Source: an uncultured Clostridia bacterium (GTDB lineage Bacteria > Bacillota > Clostridia > Lachnospirales > CAG-274). Taken from it: a stretch of DNA of 62,581 bases. The stretch covers positions 1 through 62,581 of the forward strand of contig CANRPW010000014.1 in assembly GCA_947632615.1 (NCBI GenBank). Reading direction: 5' to 3'. Positions 17,161 through 24,678 of the stretch are shown here, piece by piece. The notes below the pieces were generated by a model that searched no databases, was not told the origin of the DNA, and was given only the letters and a program-made list of their open reading frames with translations. Positions within the stretch are counted from its first letter, which is position 1. Every line of letters starts with the position of its first letter. Both the position numbers and the translations under genes were made by a program.

Positions 17161-17608
17161 TTGCCATCACCGCCTCTATGCTTTTTTCGTAGGCTTTTTC
17201 AAGAATATCAGAATCAAATCTGAATCTGCGGTATGCCCTTGCCAGTGTGTTGTAGTAGTAGTTTGAGGGAATACCGAGATTCCTTTTTTCGTCCATTATG
17301 TAAATCATGGCTGTTATTCTCTTGCCATTTACTATCGGGCGGAGGTTTTTCTTGTAGTAGAATGAGGGGAATCCCTCGTAGAGGTCAAGCCTTACCTCGT
17401 CTCTTTCGGAAATCTCCCAGATGAGAACGGGGACTCTGCTGCCCCTTTTGGGTTCGACTGTGGCGTAGGAGCCTGTCTTGGAGCCTTTGAAAAGAAGCTC
17501 GTAGTTTTTGATTTCGCTTTTTCCTATGAGTTTTGCTTCAGGGCAGCGGTAAGCCATCTGCTCTTCGTCCATGTTGCTGCCGTAGGCGATATAATATTTT
17601 GTTTTCAT
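17135..17608 (-). CDS. gamma-glutamylcyclotransferase-like (AIG2/GGCT) protein
   Basis: A 157-residue protein with the family's nucleotide-loop-like start YIAYGSNMDEEQMAYRCP, a conserved ISERDEVRLDLYEGFPSFYY segment, and the Glu of DLYEGFP as likely catalytic acid. The family releases 5-oxoproline from gamma-glutamyl amides. Pairing of GGCT-like enzymes with amidoligases is a known gene-neighbourhood theme and is seen here directly. Promoter motif copy 3 precedes it. Confidence 0.8.
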   Translation of the reverse strand: MKTKYYIAYGSNMDEEQMAYRCPEAKLIGKSEIKNYELLFKGSKTGSYATVEPKRGSRVPVLIWEISERDEVRLDLYEGFPSFYYKKNLRPIVNGKRITAMIYIMDEKRNLGIPSNYYYNTLARAYRRFRFDSDILEKAYEKSIEAVMANDKQRKAQ

Positions 17609-17656
17609 TTTGGTTTTCTCCTTTCGTCAGGGGGTTGCCCTTGTTTGATTAGTGCT

Positions 17657-17712
17657 ATATTAACTCTGTTCGGTACATTTATCCAGTTATTTATGCCCCA
17701 TAAACCTACCAA
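17657..17712 (-). promoter_or_regulatory. phage cassette promoter motif, copy 3
   Basis: TTTGGTAGG, CATAAATAACTGGATAA and TAATAT occur in order; ACTGGA to TAATAT is again 19 nt. It drives the GGCT-DUF4314-DUF5049 set. The first box is the most divergent of the six copies. Confidence 0.6.
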
Positions 17713-17772
17713 ATTTTTACAGCTTTCAGGCTTATGTTTTGTTGGTTAAGCCCTTGGGGAGTCAAGCCTTTT

Positions 17773-17788
17773 GGGGGCTTTCGCCCCC
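17773..17788 (-). terminator. GC-rich hairpin after the amidoligase gene
   Basis: GGGGGC GAAA GCCCCC, a perfect six-base-pair stem with a GNRA-like loop. The minus strand continues AAAAGG without a U-run, so termination is uncertain. Confidence 0.4.
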
Positions 17789-17802
17789 TTTGGCTCTCAT
17801 CT

Positions 17803-18693
17803 TCAAGCGGCGTTTCTCCATGCTGAGTTTCCGCTGAGGTTCTTTAAAAAGTGGTGGCGGCAGGTCTTGAATTCGGCTCCGATAAGCCCAAGCCTGAGCA
17901 TCCAGCATCTGAATGCGTATTTTTCGTTGTCGGTTGTCGTTTTCTTAGCCGAGGCTTTTTTCTGTGTTAAAGCCTGATGGCTGACTGCGAGGCAAAACTG
18001 TATGTAGGCTTTAATCTCCCCTGCGTGGGTTGTGCCGTTGAAGAGCCTGAATTCTACTGTGTTTTTCGTAAATACGCTATGGAGGTTAAGTCCGTGGTAT
18101 CTGCTGGGGTTGTAATGTTCTGTTCTTCCCCAAGTTGCATCCTGTGTTGTGTACCAGATGTCTGCAAGCTCTCTCATTGTTTTGGGCTTTTTCTTGTTGA
18201 TGACCTTCAGGAGCTTTTCGTTTGTCTTTTTGCAGTATCTCATTCTTGAGGGGTTGATTTTAAGTGCCGTGTAAATCATGTCCTCTTTGCTTGCGATTAT
18301 GTTTACTATGTTTCTCAAGGTCTGAGGTGTGAATCTTTCGGCTCCGACATGGATGTGAATTCCCGTTGAGTCGTTCGCAATGGCTCCCTTGTGTCTGAGC
18401 TGTCTGACAAGCTCCTGCAAATCCTCGATGTCGCTGTAGGTTAAAATCGGACTTACTATCTCGGTTTTGTAAAGGTCACTTGCTTTGCTGCCGTCTTTCT
18501 TTTGTGCCTCAATGCTTGAGTCGGACATGGCTTTCCAAGTTCTGCCTTTGCTGTCTTTGGCTGTGTAGATGTCGTAGAATCCGCCATCGTGGTTTGCTGC
18601 CCTTGTTCCGAAGTAGGCTGCGATGGTTTTCGCCGCTGTGCTTCTTGTGATGCCTGTGAGTTCAATCTCGATTCCGAAGTTTAATGTTTTCAT
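17803..18693 (-). CDS. amidoligase (COOH-NH2 ligase, glutamine synthetase-like fold)
   Basis: The ATG at 18693 after GGAG gives 296 residues. Residues 1-240 are an amidoligase: LNFGIEIELTGITRSTAAK at the start, HIHVGAERFTPQTLRNIVNI near 125 and NTVEFRLFNGTTHAGEIKAY near 215. The family forms amide bonds using ATP. Residues 255-296 form a separate short module, NEKYAFRCWMLRLGLIG through FLKNLSGNSAWR, that also ends the 243-residue protein at 19520. Neighbours are a GGCT-like enzyme and small DUF proteins. The substrate is unknown. Confidence 0.85.
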   Translation of the reverse strand: MKTLNFGIEIELTGITRSTAAKTIAAYFGTRAANHDGGFYDIYTAKDSKGRTWKAMSDSSIEAQKKDGSKASDLYKTEIVSPILTYSDIEDLQELVRQLRHKGAIANDSTGIHIHVGAERFTPQTLRNIVNIIASKEDMIYTALKINPSRMRYCKKTNEKLLKVINKKKPKTMRELADIWYTTQDATWGRTEHYNPSRYHGLNLHSVFTKNTVEFRLFNGTTHAGEIKAYIQFCLAVSHQALTQKKASAKKTTTDNEKYAFRCWMLRLGLIGAEFKTCRHHFLKNLSGNSAWRNAA

Positions 18694-18753
18694 GGTGTGT
18701 ATCTCCTTTTCTTTGGTTTTTGGGGGCTTTGTTTTCCCCTTTTGTCGTAACAC

Positions 18754-18810
18754 ATATTACCGTTCATTCGGGGATATATCCAGTTATTTATGAGCTATAT
18801 ATGTACCAAA
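18754..18810 (-). promoter_or_regulatory. phage cassette promoter motif, copy 4
   Basis: TTTGGTACATATATAGCTCA, TAACTGGATATA and TAATAT occur in order on the minus strand. It precedes the amidoligase by about 60 nt. Confidence 0.65.
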
Positions 18811-18876
18811 GATTGGGAAAAAACACAGGGCTGTGTTTGTGCTTATTACACACCTTCAAGGTCAACCGAAAACAGC

Positions 18877-18948
18877 AGAAAACCGACCGTTTCAGCTAAA
18901 AACAGTCGGTTGATTCAGGTGATTTGCGGATAAATAAATTAAGGCACC
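18877..18948 (-). ncRNA. candidate small phage RNA of about 70 nt
   Basis: Promoter motif copy 5 lies directly upstream but no reading frame follows. About 40 nt further on is a 12-base-pair hairpin (arms 18881-18892 and 18900-18911, one G-U pair) followed by TTTTC. A promoter, a short non-coding body and a terminator-like hairpin make a small RNA plausible. This is inferred from arrangement only. Confidence 0.35.
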
Positions 18949-18954
18949 ACTTCC

Positions 18955-19011
18955 ATTTTACCTCTCATTCGGGCTGATATCCAGTAAAATCAGAGCGGTA
19001 TATATACCAAA
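18955..19011 (-). promoter_or_regulatory. phage cassette promoter motif, copy 5
   Basis: TTTGGTATATATACCGCTC, ACTGGATATC and TAAAAT occur in order with the same 19-nt spacing. It is the only copy not followed by a protein gene. Confidence 0.6.
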
Positions 19012-19109
19012 GAGAGGGGCTGATTTATCCTGCCATTTGTACTAATCTTGTAGCAACATATGTTCGATAAATAAGCCACCATAATTCGATTTTATGATTT
19101 ATAGAGCAA

Positions 19110-19143
19110 GAGCCGACCGTTTCCAATTAGAATCGGTCGGCTC
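19110..19143 (-). terminator. hairpin after the 79-residue gene
   Basis: A perfect ten-base-pair stem, GAGCCGACCG with CGGTCGGCTC, lies 10 nt past the stop at 19154. The following T-run is weak. Confidence 0.55.
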
Positions 19144-19153
19144 CTGCTGTTAA

Positions 19154-19393
19154 TCAGTAGTCGAGGACATAGAATACCATATAATCGTCTTTTTTCATGA
19201 TATTCGCCACATTGAAAATTATACATCCGACCATAAGATAGTCGGGAGTATCTTCTTCTTCATCTTCTGCTTCTTCTTCAAGTACCTCTTCAATATCCTC
19301 ATAGCTACCCGCTATGCTTACGTGGCGGTAACCAAACTCCAGAGCTTTTCTCAGTAATTCAGTAAAGGTAAATGTTTCAACAGTAATTTTCAT
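19154..19393 (-). CDS. 79-residue acidic cassette protein of unknown function
   Basis: Starts MKITVETFTFTELLRKALEF and contains a run of about 20 mostly Glu/Asp residues in the middle (EDIEEVLEEEAEDEEEDTPD), then a hydrophobic C-terminus. I do not recognise it. It has its own promoter motif copy 6, a GGAGG site and a terminator hairpin, so it is an independent cargo unit next to the amidoligase. Confidence 0.6.
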   Translation of the reverse strand: MKITVETFTFTELLRKALEFGYRHVSIAGSYEDIEEVLEEEAEDEEEDTPDYLMVGCIIFNVANIMKKDDYMVFYVLDY

Positions 19394-19417
19394 GGTGTGT
19401 ACCTCCGTTTTTCTTTC

Positions 19418-19474
19418 ATATTACCGCTCATACGGACTAATATCCAGTAATTTTTGAGAAGTAAATGTACCAAA
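19418..19474 (-). promoter_or_regulatory. phage cassette promoter motif, copy 6
   Basis: TTTGGTACATTTAC, ACTGGATATTAG and TAATAT occur in order with 19-nt spacing. It precedes the 79-residue gene by about 25 nt. Confidence 0.65.
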
Positions 19475-19519
19475 GAGTTTGGCTGACATTCCCTTGGATT
19501 TGTACTTGATTTGCGGTGA

Positions 19520-20251
19520 TTAATGGCTTTCCTGCTTTGATTTGTTTCTGAGTTTTTCCTTTGCCTTTTCTGCTTGTTCGGGAGTGCGGAAGGCTGCGTG
19601 ACCGGACAGATTCCTGAGAAGTCGTTTTCTTATTTCACTTTTTTCCTTGCCGCCAAGACCGAGCCTTAAAAGCCAAGCTCTGAAAATGTATTTTTCATTT
19701 TCGGGGGCCTGCTGTTTTAACTGAACCCTTGTGGAGCTTTTGGCTTTTTTGAATGCTGCCGTAATGAGCATCATGTAAACATTCAGCTTTTCGGGCTCAT
19801 CGGCAGGAAAGCTGAATACAAGATTACCGTCTGATACTTCAAAGCCCTTTATGCTCTGGGGATTGATTTCGGAAATTTCCTTGTTGGGAAAATCCTCTGC
19901 GAAGCTGACCGGAATGTCCAGAATGGGCAGTCCGATTGACTTGTTAATGAGTCCTTGCTTGCTGCAGAGCATATTGAGGAGATTTGTTACTTCCTGCTTT
20001 CCTGCATCACCCAGTGGGATTTGGAATTTTACAGTATCTTCAATTTCGGGTTCCACAAATCCTCTTTCCGTCAGGTACGATTTTAATTCGTTTTCGTCAG
20101 TATCTGATGATATTACGCCGTTCTTATCAATCAAGAAATTTCCCACTCTGTAGGAAAATGTGGGCGCACCCAAGTATTCAGAAGCCTGACCGCAGAAGTC
20201 ACTGACCGCCTGAACCAAGTCTTTTCTGTTTTTAAAAGTTGTTATGAGCAT
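19520..20251 (-). CDS. 243-residue protein sharing the amidoligase C-terminal module
   Basis: Residues 1-170 are not recognised. Residues about 183-226 read NEKYIFRAWLLRLGLGG through LLRNLSGHAAFR, clearly homologous to the end of the amidoligase at 17803. A Lys-rich tail follows. A sigma-A promoter (20287-20315) and AAGGAGG precede the ATG, rather than the cassette motif. The shared module suggests both proteins bind the same partner or are handled by the same machinery. Confidence 0.65.
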   Translation of the reverse strand: MLITTFKNRKDLVQAVSDFCGQASEYLGAPTFSYRVGNFLIDKNGVISSDTDENELKSYLTERGFVEPEIEDTVKFQIPLGDAGKQEVTNLLNMLCSKQGLINKSIGLPILDIPVSFAEDFPNKEISEINPQSIKGFEVSDGNLVFSFPADEPEKLNVYMMLITAAFKKAKSSTRVQLKQQAPENEKYIFRAWLLRLGLGGKEKSEIRKRLLRNLSGHAAFRTPEQAEKAKEKLRNKSKQESH

Positions 20252-20286
20252 ATTTCATACCTCCTTATGTAATTTTCGGTACTACA

Positions 20287-20315
20287 TATATTGCTCAGAT
20301 TCCGCTGAAAGTCAA
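20287..20315 (-). promoter_or_regulatory. sigma-A promoter of the 243-residue gene
   Basis: TTGACT, a 17-nt spacer and AATATA on the minus strand, about 35 nt before the ATG. Confidence 0.6.
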
Positions 20316-20356
20316 GCGGTTTTTCGGATTTTTCCAAAAAAGTTATACTTTAGGCT

Positions 20357-20377
20357 TACAACATCTCTACAACATCT
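20357..20377 (-). repeat. tandem 11-bp repeat upstream of a promoter
   Basis: TACAACATCTC is followed by TACAACATCTT (plus-strand reading), about 42 bp upstream of the -35 box of the 243-residue gene. One helical turn spacing suggests a regulator site. Confidence 0.4.
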
Positions 20378-20429
20378 TCGGAAAAACACACCGTACCTAA
20401 AGGTAATATCCTGACCTTAAAAGTGTGTT

Positions 20430-21836
20430 TTAAAGCACACTTTCGGCTATTTTCTTACCTATAGCATAGACTACATTTACTGTTACGGCATTACCTGCCT
20501 GTTTATAAAGCTGTGCATCAGAGTTGACTGCTCTCGCTTTCTCGAAAAGGTCGTCGGGGAACCCCTGAAGCCTGAAGCACTCCCGTGGGGTAAGTCTGCG
20601 GATTCGGATTTCTTTTCCGTCTTTCACAACTGCACCGTGTTGACCGTTTACGGTCAGTGTTTGTGAAACGCCGTGACCGACCCGACCACGTTTGGTGGTG
20701 GAATTAGGGTAGGAGAGAGTAACTCCGTCACCGACCTTTGCTTTGTCGTAGCCTTGCTTAGTGCAGTTTCTGATTTTAAAATGCTGTTCTTCAGCATCTT
20801 TTGTTTCCATAACTGCGGAATTTAATGCTGTTCTTTTAGTCATACCCGCCGTATACCTTGCAGTTATACACCTTGCTGTGTCGGTAAGTTTTGGCTCAGT
20901 GATGGATTGGTCTATAAAAATTTTATCGGTTTCAAGTACAGCCGTTTGAGTCTGATTTCGGTTAAGCCCTCTGTAGTCACTGGCAGAGATTGTTCCGGCA
21001 TTTTCCTTAAGCCCCGTAATTCCATCGTTACGATTATAGCCTACGAGGTATAAACCAGTTTTCCCTGCGATACCACCTGAATTTCCTGTCAGTGTTTGGC
21101 TTGAACCTTCAGTGTCGTACACACGATAGCCCTGTCGGCTTACTACTTTTGGCTGAAGATTGCCGCCGCTGCAAGTGTTGAGGCAGGGGGCTGAACCATC
21201 TTCGGAATAAACTCGCCTCATTGAGTCCGTCCAGCCTTTTTTATCAATATCTCCTATAACCTTAATATCAGTTGCTGTGTTTTCTCCGCAGATAGGTAAT
21301 ATTTCTCGTCTGCCACATCTTCTAAGATGTCCGACAGTGTATACCCTTTCCCTGTGCTGTGGCACACCGTAATCGGCAGAATTGAAAATCTGCCACTGCA
21401 GATCGTACCCGCATTCATCCATTTCAGCGAGATATTCGAGAAAATCCCATCCTTTATTAGACGATAGCAAGCCTCTAACATTTTCAAGGATAATCCATTC
21501 GGGTTTATCTTCTTCTGCTTTGCCTTTGAGGAGCTCAGTGAATTTAAAAAAGAGACTGCTTCGGTCTCCGTGTATTCCTGCCCGTCTGCCCGTGATGGAG
21601 ACGTTTTGACAGGGTGAGCCGGCAGTCCAGATATCGGCTCTCGGAATATCCTCGGATCTGATTTCTGTAATATCTTCTCCATACCATTCTCCCTCCGTAT
21701 CATACATTGCTCTGTAGGACTTTACGGCAAATTTGTCTTTTTCGCAAAATCCTACGCATTTCATTCCTGCTTTTTCAAGTCCAAGGCGAAAGCCGCCAAT
21801 GCCGCTGAAAAAGTCGATAAATGTAAGCTGATTCAC
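20430..21836 (-). CDS. DNA (cytosine-5)-methyltransferase
   Basis: A 468-residue C5 methyltransferase with all key motifs: FFSGIGGFRLGLEKAG (SAM site), GSPCQNVSITGRR (catalytic Cys), ENVRGLLSSN, QHRERVYTVG, a long target-recognition region from about 195 to 390, and QAGNAVTVNVV near the C-terminus. It overlaps the adjacent methyltransferase gene by 4 nt. No restriction enzyme is adjacent, so it likely protects phage DNA or modifies host sites. The target sequence cannot be read from the protein. Confidence 0.9.
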   Translation of the reverse strand: MNQLTFIDFFSGIGGFRLGLEKAGMKCVGFCEKDKFAVKSYRAMYDTEGEWYGEDITEIRSEDIPRADIWTAGSPCQNVSITGRRAGIHGDRSSLFFKFTELLKGKAEEDKPEWIILENVRGLLSSNKGWDFLEYLAEMDECGYDLQWQIFNSADYGVPQHRERVYTVGHLRRCGRREILPICGENTATDIKVIGDIDKKGWTDSMRRVYSEDGSAPCLNTCSGGNLQPKVVSRQGYRVYDTEGSSQTLTGNSGGIAGKTGLYLVGYNRNDGITGLKENAGTISASDYRGLNRNQTQTAVLETDKIFIDQSITEPKLTDTARCITARYTAGMTKRTALNSAVMETKDAEEQHFKIRNCTKQGYDKAKVGDGVTLSYPNSTTKRGRVGHGVSQTLTVNGQHGAVVKDGKEIRIRRLTPRECFRLQGFPDDLFEKARAVNSDAQLYKQAGNAVTVNVVYAIGKKIAESVL

Positions 21837-23086
21837 TGTGCATCACCGACCTTTGCCACATCTTCGTATTTAAGTTTTTTACCCTCACGTATTACAAATA
21901 TTTTATCTGTACTGCCGATGTACTCGGCATATCTGTTTACGATTACATCAACGAATTTCTCATCAAGCTCTATGGCGTAGCAGATTCTGTTTGTTTCTTC
22001 ACAGGCTATGAGGGTAGAGCCTGAGCCGCAGAAGGGTTCAAGTACGATGCAGTTTGACATACTTGAATTTTTGATGGGATATGCCATAAGCGGAACAGGT
22101 TTCATTGTGGGGTGTTCCTTACTGCTTTTCGGTCTGTCGTATTCCCAGATGGTGGTCTGCTTTCTGTCCGAGTACCATTGGTGCTTGCCGCCTTTCTTCC
22201 AACCGAAAAGGCAAGGCTCATGCTGCCACTGGTACGGACTTCTTCCGAGTACAAGGCTGTTTTTCTTCCATATGCAGCAACCTGAAAGATAAAATCCTGC
22301 GTCCTGAAAGGCTTTTCTGAAATTGAAACCCTGTGTATCTGCGTGAAATACATATATAGAGGCATCGTTTTCCATGTTCTGCTCCATGTTTACAAAAGAG
22401 CAGAAAAGGAATTTATAAAAATCCTCATCAGCCATATTGTCATTTTTTATCTTTCCTGCTGTTTCTTCGACATTAACATTATACGGCGGGTCTGTTACGA
22501 CAAGATTTGCTTTCTTTCCCTCCATAAGTACATTATATGTTTCGGGAAGGGTGGAGTCACCGCAGACAAGTCTGTGTCTGCCGAGCAGCCAAATATCTCC
22601 CAATCTGCTGAATGTGGGCTTTTTAAGCTCACTGTCAACATCAAAATCATCGTCTTTTACATTTTTGTCATGTACTTTTGACATAAGCTGTTCTATTTCA
22701 GGGACTTCAAAGCCTGTAAGATCCAAATCGAAATTTACATTCTGTAAATCAACGATGAGGTCGGCAAGAAGCTGTTCATTCCAAGCACCTGTGATTTTAT
22801 TAAGAGCAACATTAAGAGCCTTGACTCTTGCCTCGTCCTCAATATGTACTTCTACACACTGAACCTCGGAGTAGCCTAAGTCCTTAAGCACTGTTAATCT
22901 CTGGTGTCCGCCTATGACAGTCATATCAAAGTTTACGATTATCGGCTCAACATAGCCAAACTCCATAATAGACTTTTTTATTTTCTCGTATTCCTTATCT
23001 CCCGGCTTTAATTGTTTTCTGGGATTATACGCCGCAGGCTTCAAATCACCTATAGGCAGTGTTTTCCATTCCATAGCTTTATTCAT
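21833..23086 (-). CDS. ParB/Srx-domain plus DNA adenine/cytosine-N4 methyltransferase
   Basis: The ATG at 23086, six nt after AGGAGG, is preferred over one 15 nt upstream; it gives 417 residues. The N-terminal third is a ParB-like domain (PAAYNPRKQLKPGDKEYE, then VIGGHQRLTVLKDLGY). The rest is an amino-methyltransferase with VVTDPPYNV and the SAM motif EPFCGSGSTLIACEE. This fused form is common in phages and mobile elements. It overlaps the upstream Zn-finger gene by 8 nt and the C5 enzyme by 4 nt, so the three form a unit. Confidence 0.88.
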   Translation of the reverse strand: MNKAMEWKTLPIGDLKPAAYNPRKQLKPGDKEYEKIKKSIMEFGYVEPIIVNFDMTVIGGHQRLTVLKDLGYSEVQCVEVHIEDEARVKALNVALNKITGAWNEQLLADLIVDLQNVNFDLDLTGFEVPEIEQLMSKVHDKNVKDDDFDVDSELKKPTFSRLGDIWLLGRHRLVCGDSTLPETYNVLMEGKKANLVVTDPPYNVNVEETAGKIKNDNMADEDFYKFLFCSFVNMEQNMENDASIYVFHADTQGFNFRKAFQDAGFYLSGCCIWKKNSLVLGRSPYQWQHEPCLFGWKKGGKHQWYSDRKQTTIWEYDRPKSSKEHPTMKPVPLMAYPIKNSSMSNCIVLEPFCGSGSTLIACEETNRICYAIELDEKFVDVIVNRYAEYIGSTDKIFVIREGKKLKYEDVAKVGDAQ

Positions 23087-23516
23087 ATTCTCCCTCCTCA
23101 TAAAATCTTGATTTTATGTAACACTCGTGTGAGCAGAATTTTCTGTTTCTGTTTCCGTAGGATATAAACTCTTTTCCGCAGCTTTGGCATTTCAGCTTGT
23201 AGCTTGCTTCATCACTTCGACTGGTTTTATCGGGGTGATTTTTCCACCATTCCCGTCTGCATTTTTCTGAGCAGAATTTTTTCTTCCGTCCTTTTGTTGG
23301 CTGTTCTATAGGTAAGTAACAGTTGGGGCAGATACTTCCGTCCGTAGCTTGCTCTTCTATGTTGAGTGCGGCGGCAGCTCCGAATCCTGCTATGTTTTTT
23401 GACTTGCAAAAGGAACGCACCCTGTCTCTCGACAGTCCTACGGTATTTGCAATTGTTTTATAGCCCTCGCCGTCTTTACGCAGACGAAGTATTAAATTTT
23501 TTTGGTTATCCGTCAA
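23079..23516 (-). CDS. HTH plus zinc-ribbon DNA-binding protein
   Basis: A 145-residue protein with TTG start. Residues 1-40 are a helix-turn-helix resembling invertase/transposase HTHs (LRKDGEGYKTIANTVGLSRD). Two zinc-binding modules follow: CPNCYLP with KKKFCSEKCRREWW, and CQSCGKEF with RKFCSHECY. It precedes the methyltransferases and probably regulates or guides the phage cassette. No catalytic domain is visible. Confidence 0.65.
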   Translation of the reverse strand: MTDNQKNLILRLRKDGEGYKTIANTVGLSRDRVRSFCKSKNIAGFGAAAALNIEEQATDGSICPNCYLPIEQPTKGRKKKFCSEKCRREWWKNHPDKTSRSDEASYKLKCQSCGKEFISYGNRNRKFCSHECYIKSRFYEEGEYE

Positions 23517-23742
23517 TTAAAAACACCTCATTTCCGTAAAAACGGCATACTATTTGGCGAAATAAAAATATTTCGGGAAATAAAAAAACACCGAATTTAT
23601 CAGTGTTTCAAAGCCTTTCGGCAGCCCATATTTTTGGTTTTGGGTATCCCGCCCCTTTAATTTTGCAGTTTTGTCTGTCTGTGGCCCCTGCGGTCACAAG
23701 TAAACTCGATTTCAGAGATTTTCACGCCCCCCGGTGGGCTGT
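23517..23742 (-). other. non-coding, cos-like region between HNH gene and methyltransferase unit
   Basis: No gene is visible. The minus strand contains a GC-rich segment (CACCGGGGGGCGTGAAAATC, then GACCGCAGGGGCCACAG) of a kind I associate with the region after HNH genes in cohesive-end phages of Firmicutes. It is followed by an AT-rich stretch with a short hairpin, ACACTGATAAATTCGGTGT. The cos assignment is an inference. Confidence 0.3.
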
Positions 23743-24105
23743 TTATTTGTAGCCGTACTCCCCATACATATCCTCGGTCATCGTTTTCCTGTCGTGACAT
23801 TTCTTGCAGAGAGCCTGCCAGTTGTCTCTGTCCCAGAATAAATCTCTGTCTCCTTTGTGTGGAATGATGTGGTCAACGACTGTTGCCTTGACATATCTTC
23901 CTTCAGCCTTGCACCTTTCACAAAGTGGGTGGGCTTCAAGAAATACTTTCCTCGCCTTTCTCCATCTGCTGTTGTAGCCACGGCTTGTCGCGCTCCGTAC
24001 CTCTTCAGGGTGGAGTGGTTTATGCTCTTCGCAGTATTTACTTCCGTAAGGCACAAGCCTCGGACAGCCGGGGTGCTTGCAAGGTATGTCGGGTTTTCTT
24101 GGCAT
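23743..24105 (-). CDS. HNH endonuclease
   Basis: A 120-residue nuclease with zinc ligands CERCKAEG and CKKCHDRKT and the catalytic VVDHIIPHKGD and NWQALC. An extra N-terminal zinc-like cluster contains CKHPGCPRLVPYGSKYCEEH. Such HNH proteins assist terminase at cos sites in HK97-like phages and normally sit next to terS. Here about 6.9 kb of methyltransferase and amidoligase cassette lies between them. Confidence 0.88.
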   Translation of the reverse strand: MPRKPDIPCKHPGCPRLVPYGSKYCEEHKPLHPEEVRSATSRGYNSRWRKARKVFLEAHPLCERCKAEGRYVKATVVDHIIPHKGDRDLFWDRDNWQALCKKCHDRKTMTEDMYGEYGYK

Positions 24106-24126
24106 TTAACACATCTCCTTTTTTGA

Positions 24127-24173
24127 AATCACACCCGACACAGTGAAAGGAGTCAAAGTCTGTATCGGGTGCG
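24127..24173 (-). terminator. long imperfect hairpin between DUF1492 and HNH genes
   Basis: About 15 base pairs: TCACGCACCCGATACAG pairs with CTGTGTCGGGTGTGA, with one bulge. Only a weak T-run follows. It may terminate the early operon or be a processing site. Confidence 0.4.
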
Positions 24174-24273
24174 TGATAGGGCGAAGTTTTTGCGCCATTC
24201 AACTTTCGCAGTATAATAATATCATAAATCCTTAATAAGAAAAAGTACGATTTACTAAGAAAATGTAAGGAGT

Positions 24274-24678
24274 TTATCTGATCCTAATTTTTCTCAGTGC
24301 CTTCCTATGTAATTCATGTAAATATCCCACTGTGTAATTCATAATTTCTGCAATCTCCTCCCATGTTTTTTGGCAAAGATACCTGAGTTCAAGAAGCATT
24401 TTACATTCCTTATCATCTACTTCTTTGATTGTTGTTGCAATTTCCTCTTTTATTTTTATAAGCTCTTGTATTTCCGAGTTAATTTCACTCTCCATATCCA
24501 TAAGTTTTATAACAACATTTTCCATGCTGTGTATATTTCTGTTTGGACTGTGAGGCATATCGCTTAATGTTGAAGTAGCTTTTTCCGATAGCTCATGAAG
24601 AGATTTTACTTGCTCCAGCTTGCAGTTGATACGCTGTTCAATGCGATAGGCACGTCCTAAATATTCTTTGGCATTCAT
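24274..24678 (-). CDS. DUF1492-type sigma-like phage regulator
   Basis: A 134-residue protein. A coiled coil at about 60-95 is followed by a sigma region 4-like HTH, LELRYLCQKTWEEIAEIMNY, then TVGYLHELHRKALRKIRIR. DUF1492 proteins close the early operon in many Firmicutes phages and are thought to activate late genes. It overlaps the helicase gene by 4 nt. It is a candidate activator for the cassette promoter motifs, but nothing proves it. Confidence 0.75.
   Translation of the reverse strand: MNAKEYLGRAYRIEQRINCKLEQVKSLHELSEKATSTLSDMPHSPNRNIHSMENVVIKLMDMESEINSEIQELIKIKEEIATTIKEVDDKECKMLLELRYLCQKTWEEIAEIMNYTVGYLHELHRKALRKIRIR

Noticed and set aside
22008..22292. Plus-strand frames opposite the methyltransferase and many other phage genes
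   Set aside because: They are antisense shadows without ribosome binding sites or family likeness.
20430..23086. Restriction-modification system
   Set aside because: Two methyltransferases are clear, but no restriction gene lies near them; the HNH protein is of the packaging type.
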